A stretch of DNA of 64,000 nt from Paraglaciecola polaris LMG 21857. Its GTDB lineage: Bacteria; Pseudomonadota; Gammaproteobacteria; Enterobacterales; Alteromonadaceae. Position numbers and translations under genes: made by a program. Numbering within the stretch: position 1 is the stretch's first letter; the number at the start of each line of letters is the position of its first letter. Of this stretch, positions 9,368 through 19,157 are shown one piece after another. The stretch covers positions 164,998 to 228,997 of the forward strand of contig NZ_BAER01000127.1 in NCBI RefSeq assembly GCF_000315055.1, written 5' to 3'. Below the pieces are notes generated by a model. The model worked only from the letters and a program-made list of their open reading frames with translations, was not told where the DNA came from and did no database searches.

Positions 9368-11155
9368 ATGCACGATGACAATCACCTGCTCCACGCTAAA
9401 CTTCTTTCACCTAAACGCAATACCACCCAGGCTGCCAGCATTGACGAACTGACACAGGAACAGCTGCAGCATTTTGGTATCGACGTGAACAGTGATTATG
9501 GCCAGGCTTTATATCAAGCCGCTAGCCACTTGTATCATGCTCAAGCGGATGTGAATCAATTATGGAAGGTCACTAATGAGACGTTGGGGCAGTTGGCCCA
9601 ACAAGATAAAGTGGCGTACTTTAACGCTAAAAAATTCTTATCATTTCAGATCGCTAAGGTACTCGATACCTTGCAAAATCCTTTCAGAGCCACGTACCAA
9701 AGCATGACCAATCAAGGGGGAGCAGGCTTATCAAAACATCATTATCCCTTGTTCGATAATGTCACCGCTTTGTTTTCTGCCACACCTGTGGTGGTGCGCA
9801 CCGCCACCTATGTTTATGCCTGTACCGAATGGGTTGATGATGCATTTCAGGGCAAAGAGTCCACGCATCAGATTTACTCGCGTTTGTTAAACCCCACTAA
9901 CATATCGTTGGCCAATGCTATTGTAGATTTGGAAGCGGGTCCCTATGCAGCAGATTATCTCGCGTGGAATTTCAACTCAGGAATGGCCGCCATCGATGCC
10001 TTATTGTGCAATGTGTTGAGCCACGGAGATGTGCTGATTGTCTCGCGCAATGTTTACGGTGGTGTGTACCAGCTACTACATGACTTTTTCGCCAGAGAAA
10101 ATCGTTTGAACATTCAATTGGAGTGGTTTGATGGTTATACCGCCCTAGCCTTTGATGAATTTTTAGTTAAGAGCAAAGCCAAACACGCCAAACGTCTGGA
10201 AAATAACGCGCTGCATGTATATCTCGAATCCCCCTGTAATCCCCATGGTTATGTACTTGATATTGCCGGTATCAGTAAAATAAGCCACAGTGCTGGTCAT
10301 TTAGTCATGCTTGACTCCACGTTAGCCACGCCCGTTTTACACCAACCTCTGCAACGCGATGATGAGCAAGAGCGTCCAGATTATGTGGTGCACAGCTACA
10401 CCAAAGACATTTGCGGTAGCGGGGCAACGACAGCAGGGGTGGTGATAGGACAGGGGTACCGCATGTTTCAGGCAAAAGGGGATTGTGCAAACGGCTATGA
10501 TTGGTCAAAAACCATGTTCTGGGATGTGTACTACATTAAAGGTGCATTTCTCGACTCTGAAAAAGCCTTTGACGTACTCAATGGTATGAAAACGTTAGAA
10601 ATGCGTATGCTACAAAAAGTGATTAACACCTCTGTGTTCAGCCAATTTATGGCGTCGCATCCCGATATCAATGTAAATTGCCATGCCATAGAGGGCCACC
10701 CCAACAGCAAGTTGCGCGCCAGCCAAATGCGCAACGGTTGGTCTTGCCCACTGTTTACCATGGATATGCAAGGCGGTGATATTGATCGTGACACATTCGT
10801 GCGCTTTTTTGACGGGCTTGAGCCTGCGTTCAGCCACCAGGTCAGCATTGGCCAAAGTAATACCATCATTCTATGTCCTGCCTTGACATCACATTCTGAA
10901 CTAGATGCAGAAACCCAACAAAAAGGGGGTATTTACTTGACCACCATGCGTGTGGCAATGGGAACTGATAATGTAAAAGCGTTAATTGGGCATTTAATTA
11001 ACAGCGCACGATTACATATTGACCCGCTTTATGCCGGTTTTAGTCAGGGTTTTATGTCTGCTGAGCAGATTGATAGCTTGTATCGCGACGTGGCCACCCA
11101 AGTGATGCAGCAACAGCAAGCATCATTAGGCAAGATGCAGGAATGGATTGATTAA
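9368..11155 (+). CDS. Atypical Cys/Met-metabolism PLP-dependent enzyme, 595 aa
   Basis: Fold-type I PLP enzyme of the cystathionine gamma-synthase superfamily (gamma-elimination or replacement on Cys, homocysteine or O-acylhomoserine). Core motifs are FNSGMAAIDALL (near 202-213), SRNVYGGVYQLL, VYLESPCNPHGYV, LDSTLATPVL and the Schiff-base lysine K346 in HSYTKDICGSG. Two things are unusual. Members normally have about 390-430 residues with K near 200; here about 130-150 extra residues lie N-terminal to the core. The lysine loop reads SYTKDICGSGATTAG instead of the common TKYxxGHSD. The reaction is therefore unassigned. It is preceded by an AAGGA-type ribosome site and is a single gene. Confidence 0.8.
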   Translation: MHDDNHLLHAKLLSPKRNTTQAASIDELTQEQLQHFGIDVNSDYGQALYQAASHLYHAQADVNQLWKVTNETLGQLAQQDKVAYFNAKKFLSFQIAKVLDTLQNPFRATYQSMTNQGGAGLSKHHYPLFDNVTALFSATPVVVRTATYVYACTEWVDDAFQGKESTHQIYSRLLNPTNISLANAIVDLEAGPYAADYLAWNFNSGMAAIDALLCNVLSHGDVLIVSRNVYGGVYQLLHDFFARENRLNIQLEWFDGYTALAFDEFLVKSKAKHAKRLENNALHVYLESPCNPHGYVLDIAGISKISHSAGHLVMLDSTLATPVLHQPLQRDDEQERPDYVVHSYTKDICGSGATTAGVVIGQGYRMFQAKGDCANGYDWSKTMFWDVYYIKGAFLDSEKAFDVLNGMKTLEMRMLQKVINTSVFSQFMASHPDINVNCHAIEGHPNSKLRASQMRNGWSCPLFTMDMQGGDIDRDTFVRFFDGLEPAFSHQVSIGQSNTIILCPALTSHSELDAETQQKGGIYLTTMRVAMGTDNVKALIGHLINSARLHIDPLYAGFSQGFMSAEQIDSLYRDVATQVMQQQQASLGKMQEWID

Positions 11156-11382
11156 GATATGGATAACCCCAGTCCTAAGTACTTGCCAGTTGCATAATTA
11201 GGGCTGAAATTCCTTGCTGCTTTACCTATACTGAGCGATTCATACTATTACCCATAGTCGCTCGTTTTCTTTGCTTGGTTTTGTCGACGAAACTCTTACT
11301 CAGTTTAGCGCTGCACTTTCGTTAACTGTCGAGTTTGCAATGTCCCATGGTTGGAAGTTTTCGAAGGCCAAAGGAACACGCC

Positions 11383-13392
11383 ATGTCACTGCCACCTTCC
11401 ACTTTTGCCACTGATTTACCTGCTCAACATGCCAGTCTTGCTAGCCTTTTTGGTTTTACGCAGTTTCGCGGCGGGCAGCAACAAGCGGTGACTCAATTAC
11501 TAAGTGGGCATTCTTCTTTAGCTATTTTTCCTACTGGCTCTGGTAAATCTTTATGTTACCAGTTCTGCGCGGTCCATCTGCCCCACCTCACGTTACTCGT
11601 CTCGCCGTTACTGGCTTTGATGAAAGATCAATTGGCTTTTTTACAAGGCAAGGGGATAGCCGCTGGAAGTATCGATTCGACGCTTAGCGCAGACGAGCAG
11701 CGCACAACCATGGAAAGAGTACGCAGTGGTGAAATTAAAATACTTATGGTGTCGGTGGAGCGCTTTAAGAATGAACGGTTTAGGCAGTTCATTGAAAGTG
11801 TTGATGTGTCTATGTTGGTGATTGATGAAGCACACTGTATTTCTGAATGGGGGCATAACTTTCGCCCAGATTACCTGAAGTTGCCAGATTACCGGGCCCA
11901 ATTGAACATCCCTTTGGTATTGCTGCTAACCGCCACGGCGACCAAAAAGGTCAAACTCGACATGGCTAAACGTTTTGCCATTTTACCTGAACATATAGTG
12001 CAAACGGGCTTTTATCGACAGAATCTGGATCTACAGATATTGGCCGTACCTGAGCAACAAAAAGCGCACACACTTTTGCAACTGGTTCAGCGTCAGCAAG
12101 GCTGCGGTATTGTGTACGTGACCCTTCAGCACACTGCCGAACAGGTGGCCCAACAATTAGCCGCAAATGGCGTCGTCGCTAAGGCCTATCATGCTGGGTT
12201 AGCTGATGAAATACGTCAGGGAGTTCAGCAAGACTTCATGGACGGTCATACCCAAGTGGTGGTGGCGACTATCGCCTTTGGTATGGGGATCGATAAATCG
12301 GACATTCGCTTTGTTGTGCATTACGACTTACCTAAATCTATCGAAAATTATAGCCAAGAGATAGGCCGGGCGGGGCGTGACGGGCAAATGTCTTACTGTA
12401 CGACTCTAGGGAATTTGGACGGTCTGCATACAGTGGAAAACTTTGTCTATGGAGATACACCTGAATTACGGGGCATCGAGCATGTGTTGAATGATATTCG
12501 CCAGGGTACGCAAGTTGCTGGCGATGCCCAGTTAACTGAACACCAGCGCGGTCACCAATGGGAAGTGCAAATTCATGCCTTATCAAGCCTGAGTAATATT
12601 CGCCAGTTGCCACTTAAAACCTTATTAGTACAGCTAGAATTACTGGGCGTAGTGCGCCCGCAATATGCTTATTTTGCTGATGTGCGCTACAAGTTTTTGC
12701 ATGATAAAGCTGAAGTATTAGGACGCTTTGATGCGCAGCGGCAAGCATTTTTAAATCTTATTTTTCAGCATACTGATTTTAAGAAAGTCTGGGGCAGTCT
12801 GAATTTTGATAGCTTGTTTGCACAAACGGGCAGTGAGCGCTCACGGGTTGTGGCCGCCTTGGAGTATTTACAACAACATCAATTAATAGAATTGCAAACG
12901 AAGCAAATGACCGAGGTGTTTCAGGTCGATGTTGAAAAACTCAATCAAGGTCAAATGGCTGAAAAACTGTACGCATACTTCATGGATAAAGAACAAAAAG
13001 AGTTAAAACGCATTGCTATGTTAGTGCGTTTTTTTGGGCTGGATAAATGCCTGAGTCATAATTTGTCCCGTTATTTTGATGATCAACAAGCGCCTGAAAA
13101 ATGTGGGCATTGCAGTGTGTGTAAAGGGCAGGTGGCGTATTTAGACGTTACCAACGAGGTCCCTGCCATTGATTCACATGCAGTGGCTGAGGCGATGCAA
13201 GTGTTAGCAAAACACATTCAGCAAAAACAAGAGCACCCGCCTAGCGCCGACACCTACTGCCGTTTTCTAACGGGCATGAGTACGCCTTTGTTTACCCGCT
13301 TAAAAGTCCGTCAGGTTTCTGGTTACGCACTGTGCGCCCAAGTAAGGTATGGCGCAGTAAAAGAGGTGGTCAGTCAGATATTAGCGCAATGA
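11383..13392 (+). CDS. RecQ-family ATP-dependent DNA helicase
   Basis: Superfamily 2 3'-5' helicase of 669 residues. Motif I is TGSGKS with K55, motif II is DEAH (148-151) followed by the RecQ-type CISEWGHNFRPDY loop, motifs V/VI include TIAFGMGIDKSD and QEIGRAGRDG, and a zinc-binding Cys cluster (KCGHCSVC) sits near the C-terminus. The last 90 residues do not look like an HRDC domain, so this is probably a RecQ paralogue rather than canonical recQ. I placed the start at the ATG with AAAGGA eight bases upstream; an in-frame ATG-like start 48 bases earlier lacks a ribosome site. Role by family: processing of forks and recombination intermediates. Confidence 0.9.
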   Translation: MSLPPSTFATDLPAQHASLASLFGFTQFRGGQQQAVTQLLSGHSSLAIFPTGSGKSLCYQFCAVHLPHLTLLVSPLLALMKDQLAFLQGKGIAAGSIDSTLSADEQRTTMERVRSGEIKILMVSVERFKNERFRQFIESVDVSMLVIDEAHCISEWGHNFRPDYLKLPDYRAQLNIPLVLLLTATATKKVKLDMAKRFAILPEHIVQTGFYRQNLDLQILAVPEQQKAHTLLQLVQRQQGCGIVYVTLQHTAEQVAQQLAANGVVAKAYHAGLADEIRQGVQQDFMDGHTQVVVATIAFGMGIDKSDIRFVVHYDLPKSIENYSQEIGRAGRDGQMSYCTTLGNLDGLHTVENFVYGDTPELRGIEHVLNDIRQGTQVAGDAQLTEHQRGHQWEVQIHALSSLSNIRQLPLKTLLVQLELLGVVRPQYAYFADVRYKFLHDKAEVLGRFDAQRQAFLNLIFQHTDFKKVWGSLNFDSLFAQTGSERSRVVAALEYLQQHQLIELQTKQMTEVFQVDVEKLNQGQMAEKLYAYFMDKEQKELKRIAMLVRFFGLDKCLSHNLSRYFDDQQAPEKCGHCSVCKGQVAYLDVTNEVPAIDSHAVAEAMQVLAKHIQQKQEHPPSADTYCRFLTGMSTPLFTRLKVRQVSGYALCAQVRYGAVKEVVSQILAQ

Positions 13393-13620
13393 GTTAATGG
13401 GACTTACGTTCATTTTGCCAGACCTAATGATGTAAGCGATGATTGCAGCAAAGCGGCAAATGCGCATAAAATCACAAAAAATACATAACTTGTTACTGAA
13501 ATTGGATTAAAAGGTATCAATTTACATCTTAGTAACATTTAATCTACTTTCTTAATGCTCCCTTAGCAGTATGCTTTTAGTGAAACATCCAACATAAGCG
13601 CTCGTCGTATAGGAAACCCC

Positions 13621-14769
13621 ATGTCAAAGTTGATGCACACCCTTCGCCTGCAACCTTATTGGATAGCGTTGGTTATTTTAATAGTCCTGTCGCTGTGGGT
13701 AGCCTCAGGCATGTTATTTGCCGAAGCGGACAACAACGCCCAAGCGCGTAAAGAAGCGAAACACCGAGATGCTGGGCTAGTGAGCGTCAGAGTTGAAAGG
13801 GTCAATGCCCAAGCGATTACTCGGGAAATCAACTTGTATGGACGAACCGAGCCGAATCGTGCGGTGACTTTGCGCAGTGAAGTCAGTGGTTTGGTGGAAA
13901 AGATATACGTTGAAGAAGGGCAAAGCGTTAAGCAAGGCGAGCCATTAATTGATATTGAAACCAGTGATTTACGCAATCGTTTGACATCGGCCCAGTCAAC
14001 CTTAATTCAGCGTCAGATCGAACTCGAAGGGGCAAAATCTCTTGGTCAGCAAGGCTACCAGTCGAAGGCGACCTTAGCCCAGGCTCAAGCGAATCTTGAA
14101 ACCGCAGTATCTCAGGTCAGCACGTTGCAGTTGGCCGTGGAAAAATCAACTTTGCGCGCACCATTCGATAGTATTGTGAACGAACGGCATGTGGAGCTTG
14201 GTGATCTACTAAAAGACGGTGACAAGGTGGCGATGCTGGTGGACCTTGATCCGCTGATTATCCGAGCGGACGTCACCGAGAGCGATGTACAAGCACTGAC
14301 GTTAGGTCAGCCGGCCTCAGGAAGAATGATTTCCGGCAACACCTTACAGGGCAAAATTCGTTATGTGTCTAGCGTGTCAGACATGGGCACCAATACCTTT
14401 AAAGTTGAAGTGGCTATCGATAACCCAGGTAACGGTTATTTGGCAGGCATGAGTACCGAGTTATCTGTGCCACTAAAAACCACTATGGCAGTGCGTATCA
14501 CGCCTTCGGTAATGGCACTGGATGAAGACGGAAATCTGGGGGTAAAAACCGTTGTAAACGAGCATGTAAAATTTATCCCCATTGATATAGTGAAAAGTGA
14601 TAGTCAGGGGGTATGGCTTGGAGGCATGGGAGATATTACTGACGTGATCACCCTAGGGCATGGCTTCGTACGTGACGGAGATAAGGTGAATGCAATATAC
14701 AATGACAGCGAAATGAGCCAGCAAGCAAAAATTAAGGCTTCTGGCAGTGCTATTGAGCAGGCCCAGTAA
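13621..14769 (+). CDS. RND efflux periplasmic adaptor (HlyD/MFP family)
   Basis: Membrane-fusion subunit of 382 residues that links an RND pump to an outer-membrane channel. An N-terminal membrane anchor (about 12-33) is followed by the lipoyl/barrel-sandwich half VYVEEGQSVKQGEPLIDIE. A short coiled-coil hairpin comes next (SAQSTLIQRQIELEGAKSL and following), then the second lipoyl half STLRAPFDSIVNE and the beta-barrel. The stop overlaps the start of the pump gene by one base (TAATG), which indicates translational coupling. No outer-membrane factor is encoded beside it, so it must share a TolC-like channel. Cargo unknown. The ribosome site is AGGAAA. Confidence 0.93.
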   Translation: MSKLMHTLRLQPYWIALVILIVLSLWVASGMLFAEADNNAQARKEAKHRDAGLVSVRVERVNAQAITREINLYGRTEPNRAVTLRSEVSGLVEKIYVEEGQSVKQGEPLIDIETSDLRNRLTSAQSTLIQRQIELEGAKSLGQQGYQSKATLAQAQANLETAVSQVSTLQLAVEKSTLRAPFDSIVNERHVELGDLLKDGDKVAMLVDLDPLIIRADVTESDVQALTLGQPASGRMISGNTLQGKIRYVSSVSDMGTNTFKVEVAIDNPGNGYLAGMSTELSVPLKTTMAVRITPSVMALDEDGNLGVKTVVNEHVKFIPIDIVKSDSQGVWLGGMGDITDVITLGHGFVRDGDKVNAIYNDSEMSQQAKIKASGSAIEQAQ

Positions 14770-17700
14770 TGAATAATTTAATTGCTGCGGCGCTTACCCA
14801 TAGCCGTACTGTATTGATGATGTTTGTGCTACTCATAGTGGCAGGGGCAGTGACTTACGTCACCATACCCAAAGAAGCGAACCCAGACGTTCCCATTCCG
14901 TTTATTTATGTGTCGATTGTACACGATGGTATTTCGCCTGAAGATGCAGAGCGTATGCTAGTCAAACCCATGGAGCGAGAGTTACGCTCCATTGATGGGG
15001 TCAAAGAGATGAAAGCTACTGCCGGTGAAGGCTTTGCCAACATCACGCTAGAGTTTATCGCAGGTTTAGACTCAAAAGATGCCCTAGCGGATGTGCGTGA
15101 CAAAGTGACAGTAGCACGGGCTAAATTGCCTTCTGAGACTGAAGAGCCAACGATCCATGAAGTGACGATGGCCGGTCAACAGGCCGCGATAACCGTTGTT
15201 TTGTCTGGTCCTGTGGCGGAACGCGCGCTGGTCACAGTAGCGAGAGAACTGCAAAACCGCTTGGAAAGCCTCAGTGAAGTGCTGGAAGTGGACATAGGTG
15301 GAGATCGGGAAGATATAGTTGAAATCGTCGTTGATCCCTTGTTGATGGAATCTTACGGATTGGATCAAAATGATATCTTCAATTTGCTCTCTCGTAACAA
15401 CCGTTTGGTGCCTGCGGGTACCATGGATAATGGCAAAGGAAGCTTTGCAGTCAAGGTTCCGTCGGTTTTTGAATCCGTTAAAGATGTCATGGAGCAGCCG
15501 GTTAAAGTAGTGGGCGAACGGGTTATCACCTTCCAAGACGTGGCTCAAGTCCGGCGTTCCTATAAAGATCCCACGAGTTTCGCTCGCCTAAACGGGGATA
15601 ACTCAGTTTCCCTAGAGGTGAAAAAACGCCCGGGTGAGAACCTGTTAGAAACGGTTGCCAATGTGAAAGGGCTTATTGAAGGTGCCCAGCAAACGGCTAT
15701 TTGGCCAAGCAGTGTATATGTGAGTTACACGGGAGACCAAAGTGTCGATGTGAATATGATGCTTGGCGATCTGCAAAATAACGTCTCTAGTGCGGTGATC
15801 TTAGTGGCGGTCGTGATCGTCGCCATATTGGGCTTACGTACGGCTATTTTGGTTGGTGTATCGATTCCCGGCTCATTTTTAACCGGTATTTTGATTATCG
15901 CTATGTTTGGCTACACCTTAAATACTGTGGTGCTGTTCTCGTTGATCATGGCGGTAGGTATGCTGGTGGACGGGGCAATTGTCGTCACCGAGTACGCCGA
16001 TAGGTGCATGGGTGAGGGAGCCAATAAACAACAGGCGTACCTTAAAGCGGCCCAGCGTATGGCGTGGCCGATTATCGCCTCAACGGCGACGACACTGGCG
16101 GCCTTTGCTCCCCTGATGTTTTGGCCAGGCATGATGGGGGAGTTTATGAAGTATTTGCCGTTCACCCTGATTGCCGTGCTGTCTGCATCGTTAGTGATGG
16201 CATTGGTGTTTGTGCCGACGTTGGGAGCCGTATTTGGTAAACCGCAAACCATCTCAGCCAAAGCCAAAGAGCAAATGTTGCTCGCAGAAAATGGTGATTT
16301 AAGCAAATTAACCGGCTTTACGGGACGTTACGTACGCCTGCTAGCCAAAGCAATTAGCCATCCGTGGAAAGTGCTCCTGATTGCCTTTGTGGTCGCTGGG
16401 TTATCGTTTTTTGCGTATTTTGCATCAGGTCTGGGCTTGGAGTTTTTCCCTAAAGTCGACAGCAGTGGTATCAATGTTACCGTGCGCTCTTCCGGTGATA
16501 TGTCCATTTACGAAAAAGACACCATAGTGCAAGAGGTGGAGCAAAAGCTGATTGATATGGATGCAATCGAAACCTTGTATGCCCGTACCGGTGGGCGAGA
16601 CCAAATTGGGTATTTACGGCTAAATTTAGTGGATTGGCATTTACGTCCTCATTCTGACGAAGTACTCAAGGAAACGCAGCAGCGGCTATCAGCCATGGCG
16701 GGTTTGGATATTGAAATAACGCCGGATCAAAACGGCCCGCAATCAGGCAAAGATCTGCAAATTCAGTTGTCTTCTCGTTACCCAGAATTACTCAATACAG
16801 CGGCATTGAAGGTTCGGCATGCCTTAGATGAAAACGATAAGTTTACCTCCATCAGTGACACGGCATCCCAGCCGGGTATTGAATGGCAGCTAAAGGTTAA
16901 CCGTGCAGATGCGGCGCGCTTTGGTGCCGATGCAACCTTAGTAGGTAGCACAGTACAATTTGTGACAAACGGTTTGAAAATAGGTGAGTACCGGCCAGAT
17001 GATGTGGATGACGAGCTTGATATTCGAGTTCGTTACCCGATTGATTCGCGTTTCATCGGTAAGTTAGATGAGCTGCGCATGAAAACGTCCACGGGCATGG
17101 TACCTATTACTAATTTTGTGCAGCGAGAAGCGCAGCCTAAAACAGACCTTATTCGTCACGTGGATAGCCAACGTGTTATTACCGTTGAAGCCAACATGGC
17201 GCCAGGAGAGCTGCTCAGTATTGAGTTACCCAAGTTGCAAACACAATTGCCTGACTTAAACCTTGATCCTAGGGTGTCGTTAACGGTCAAGGGGCAAAAT
17301 GAAGAGCAAGCTGAATCAGAAGGCTTTTTAGTGAATGCGTTTTTGGTCGCCTTATTTGTTATGGCGATTATTTTGGTCACGCAATTTAACAGTTTCTATC
17401 AGGCGTTTTTAATCCTAAGTGCGGTGCTTTTCTCCACCGTAGGGGTATTTTTAGGCTTGGCTATTTTCCAGAAACCCTTTGGCATAGTGATGTCGGGTAT
17501 TGGCGTTATTGCATTAGCGGGCATAGTGGTGAACAACAACATTGTATTAATCGATACTTATAATATTTTGCGCAAAGAGGGTTATAGTGCCACTGATGCT
17601 ATATTGCGCACAGGGGCTCAGCGGTTGCGTCCGGTATTGATGACAACCGTGACCACCATACTGGGTTTGTTACCCATGGTGGCTGAAATCAATATTGATT

Positions 17701-17912
17701 TTATTGGCCGCAATGTGGATGTCGGCGGACCGTCAACCCAGTGGTGGTCACAGTTGGCGACCGCCGTTGCTGGTGGTTTGGCGTTTGCGACTTTGTTAAC
17801 GCTCGTGCTGACCCCGAGCTTACTGGCGTTAAAAGCGCGCCGTGAGCAGCGAAAAATCACCACTTTGCCTCTTACGTCGGCTCAAACGCTTACATCAGCA
17901 GAGCAACCCTAG
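14769..17912 (+). CDS. RND-family efflux transporter, inner-membrane subunit
   Basis: Proton-driven AcrB-like pump of 1047 residues with the usual two-fold repeat: TM1 near 12-30, a periplasmic porter loop, TM2-7 (about 335-540), a second loop and TM8-12 (about 865-1030). In TM4 the sequence is GMLVDGAIVV, so only one (D401) of the two neighbouring Asp residues found in AcrB is present; the second is Gly402. TM10 reads GIVVNNNIVLID, without the AcrB lysine. Both features occur in other RND subgroups, so the pump is probably active but not a close AcrB orthologue. It is the partner of the upstream adaptor. Confidence 0.93.
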   Translation: MNNLIAAALTHSRTVLMMFVLLIVAGAVTYVTIPKEANPDVPIPFIYVSIVHDGISPEDAERMLVKPMERELRSIDGVKEMKATAGEGFANITLEFIAGLDSKDALADVRDKVTVARAKLPSETEEPTIHEVTMAGQQAAITVVLSGPVAERALVTVARELQNRLESLSEVLEVDIGGDREDIVEIVVDPLLMESYGLDQNDIFNLLSRNNRLVPAGTMDNGKGSFAVKVPSVFESVKDVMEQPVKVVGERVITFQDVAQVRRSYKDPTSFARLNGDNSVSLEVKKRPGENLLETVANVKGLIEGAQQTAIWPSSVYVSYTGDQSVDVNMMLGDLQNNVSSAVILVAVVIVAILGLRTAILVGVSIPGSFLTGILIIAMFGYTLNTVVLFSLIMAVGMLVDGAIVVTEYADRCMGEGANKQQAYLKAAQRMAWPIIASTATTLAAFAPLMFWPGMMGEFMKYLPFTLIAVLSASLVMALVFVPTLGAVFGKPQTISAKAKEQMLLAENGDLSKLTGFTGRYVRLLAKAISHPWKVLLIAFVVAGLSFFAYFASGLGLEFFPKVDSSGINVTVRSSGDMSIYEKDTIVQEVEQKLIDMDAIETLYARTGGRDQIGYLRLNLVDWHLRPHSDEVLKETQQRLSAMAGLDIEITPDQNGPQSGKDLQIQLSSRYPELLNTAALKVRHALDENDKFTSISDTASQPGIEWQLKVNRADAARFGADATLVGSTVQFVTNGLKIGEYRPDDVDDELDIRVRYPIDSRFIGKLDELRMKTSTGMVPITNFVQREAQPKTDLIRHVDSQRVITVEANMAPGELLSIELPKLQTQLPDLNLDPRVSLTVKGQNEEQAESEGFLVNAFLVALFVMAIILVTQFNSFYQAFLILSAVLFSTVGVFLGLAIFQKPFGIVMSGIGVIALAGIVVNNNIVLIDTYNILRKEGYSATDAILRTGAQRLRPVLMTTVTTILGLLPMVAEINIDFIGRNVDVGGPSTQWWSQLATAVAGGLAFATLLTLVLTPSLLALKARREQRKITTLPLTSAQTLTSAEQP

Positions 17913-17930
17913 GCGGGTTGGTTGCCACAG

Positions 17931-17959
17931 CATGAGCGCTGAGATCTTTAGCGCTCATG
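17931..17959 (+). terminator. Hairpin after the adaptor-pump operon
   Basis: A perfect 10-bp stem (CATGAGCGCT / AGCGCTCATG) with a 9-nt loop begins 18 bases after the pump stop. No T-run follows, so it may be a weak terminator or protect the transcript end from exonucleases. Confidence 0.45.
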
Positions 17960-18083
17960 TCATACACTTGGAGGAACTTTACCACAAGTATTTAGACTAA
18001 ATTTTGACGCGCGCCATCGGTCATTTTTTTCGCTATTATCGGTAGTGCAATTACGCTACTTTTCAGAAAGTAAGGATCTGCAT

Positions 18084-18671
18084 ATGTTTACACTGTATGG
18101 CTCTACGACTTCTCCCTATGTTCGACGACTACGTATCTGGTTAGCCAACACCCAACATGAATTTGTTAGTATGCAAATTTACCAACAGCAAGACCGGGCG
18201 CTACTTATCGAGAAAAACCCAGCGTTAAAAGTCCCAGCGTTAGAACATGTTGTCGGTGAAAAACGTACCCTTATCTATGATTCACGGGTGATCTATCGTT
18301 ACTTAAGTGAACAACTTAACTATCAGGCTCTGACTTGGCAGCAAGAAAATCAACTCACCTTAGTCGATGCGGTCAATGATAGCTTGGTGCAAATGTTCTT
18401 ACTTTCTCAGTCTGATGTGGTGGCGGATACCGATAAGCTGTTTTTTAAACTGCAAAAAGAGCGGGTTAACAATGTATTGGCAGAACTGAATGAGCAGGTA
18501 GAACAAGGGCTATTCGACCATTGGCATTATCCGGCCATATGCTTATTTAGTCTCGTGGATTGGATTGAATTTAGAAACTTGCATAACTTAAAAGGCTTGG
18601 CCGCCTTGCTGCATTTTCACCAGGAAAACGCCCAGCGCATTGAAGTTACCGCAACCGACCCCAGAATGTAG
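18084..18671 (+). CDS. Glutathione S-transferase-family protein
   Basis: A 195-residue cytoplasmic protein with a thioredoxin-like N-terminal half (MFTLYGSTTSPYVRRLRIWL, then NPALKVPALEH with the cis-Pro of the glutathione site and YDSRVIYRYL). A helical C-terminal half follows. The catalytic Ser/Cys position near residue 8-10 holds Thr-Ser-Pro, so the chemistry is unclear. The ATG at 18084 has a TAAGGA site and starts exactly at the domain; an in-frame codon 39 bases upstream does not. It sits just before the DUF1244 gene on the same strand, with 36 bases between. The family is clear; the substrate is not. Confidence 0.88.
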   Translation: MFTLYGSTTSPYVRRLRIWLANTQHEFVSMQIYQQQDRALLIEKNPALKVPALEHVVGEKRTLIYDSRVIYRYLSEQLNYQALTWQQENQLTLVDAVNDSLVQMFLLSQSDVVADTDKLFFKLQKERVNNVLAELNEQVEQGLFDHWHYPAICLFSLVDWIEFRNLHNLKGLAALLHFHQENAQRIEVTATDPRM

Positions 18672-18707
18672 GTCTGACGTTAGTTTCCAATTGATAGGTT
18701 AAATATT

Positions 18708-19007
18708 ATGACCCCAGCACAACAAACTGAAGCACAAGCTGCCGCATTTAGGCAATTGATTAAGCACTTAGATGAAAATAAAGAGGTTCAGAACATCGAC
18801 CTGATGATTTTGGCGGACTTCTGTCGTAATTGTTTATCGAAATGGTACATGGCTGCAGCAAAAGAGCAGGGCGCAGATATAGATTACGATCAGGCAAGGG
18901 AAGCCATTTACGGTATGCCATTCGCCGACTGGAAAGCCAAGTATCAAACTCCTGCTACTCCAGAACAACTTGCGGCATTTGAAAAACGTCAAAATCCCTG
19001 CGGCTAA
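18708..19007 (+). CDS. DUF1244-family protein
   Basis: A 99-residue cytoplasmic protein with the family's hallmark near residues 28-45, NIDLMILADFCRNCLSKWY, including two conserved Cys. IYGMPFADWKAKYQ and a further Cys near the end follow. DUF1244 is widespread in proteobacteria and has no established function; the Cys pair could bind metal. It is likely co-transcribed with the GST-like gene upstream and is followed by a hairpin terminator. Confidence 0.85.
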   Translation: MTPAQQTEAQAAAFRQLIKHLDENKEVQNIDLMILADFCRNCLSKWYMAAAKEQGADIDYDQAREAIYGMPFADWKAKYQTPATPEQLAAFEKRQNPCG

Positions 19008-19015
19008 CCAGCCCC

Positions 19016-19051
19016 TAAATAGTCGCGTCAATCGTGTTGAGCGACTATTTA
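19016..19051 (+). terminator. Hairpin terminator after DUF1244
   Basis: An 11-bp stem (TAAATAGTCGC / GCGACTATTTA) continues, after a one-base bulge, into TCAA/TTGA around a 5-nt loop. It starts nine bases after the stop. The downstream tract is T/C-rich rather than a pure T-run. Confidence 0.6.
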
Positions 19052-19157
19052 CTTCCTTCTTTACGCCCGATGTGGCGATTAAATTGTGACGAATAGTTTG
19101 TAACTTCTCTGGCTTATTGGCACACTGTTATCTGGTCTAACCAGATAAGGTGGCAAG

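Noticed and set aside
15084..15548. 154-codon open frame opposite the first RND pump
   Set aside because: Antisense to a conserved gene, no ribosome site and no family resemblance.
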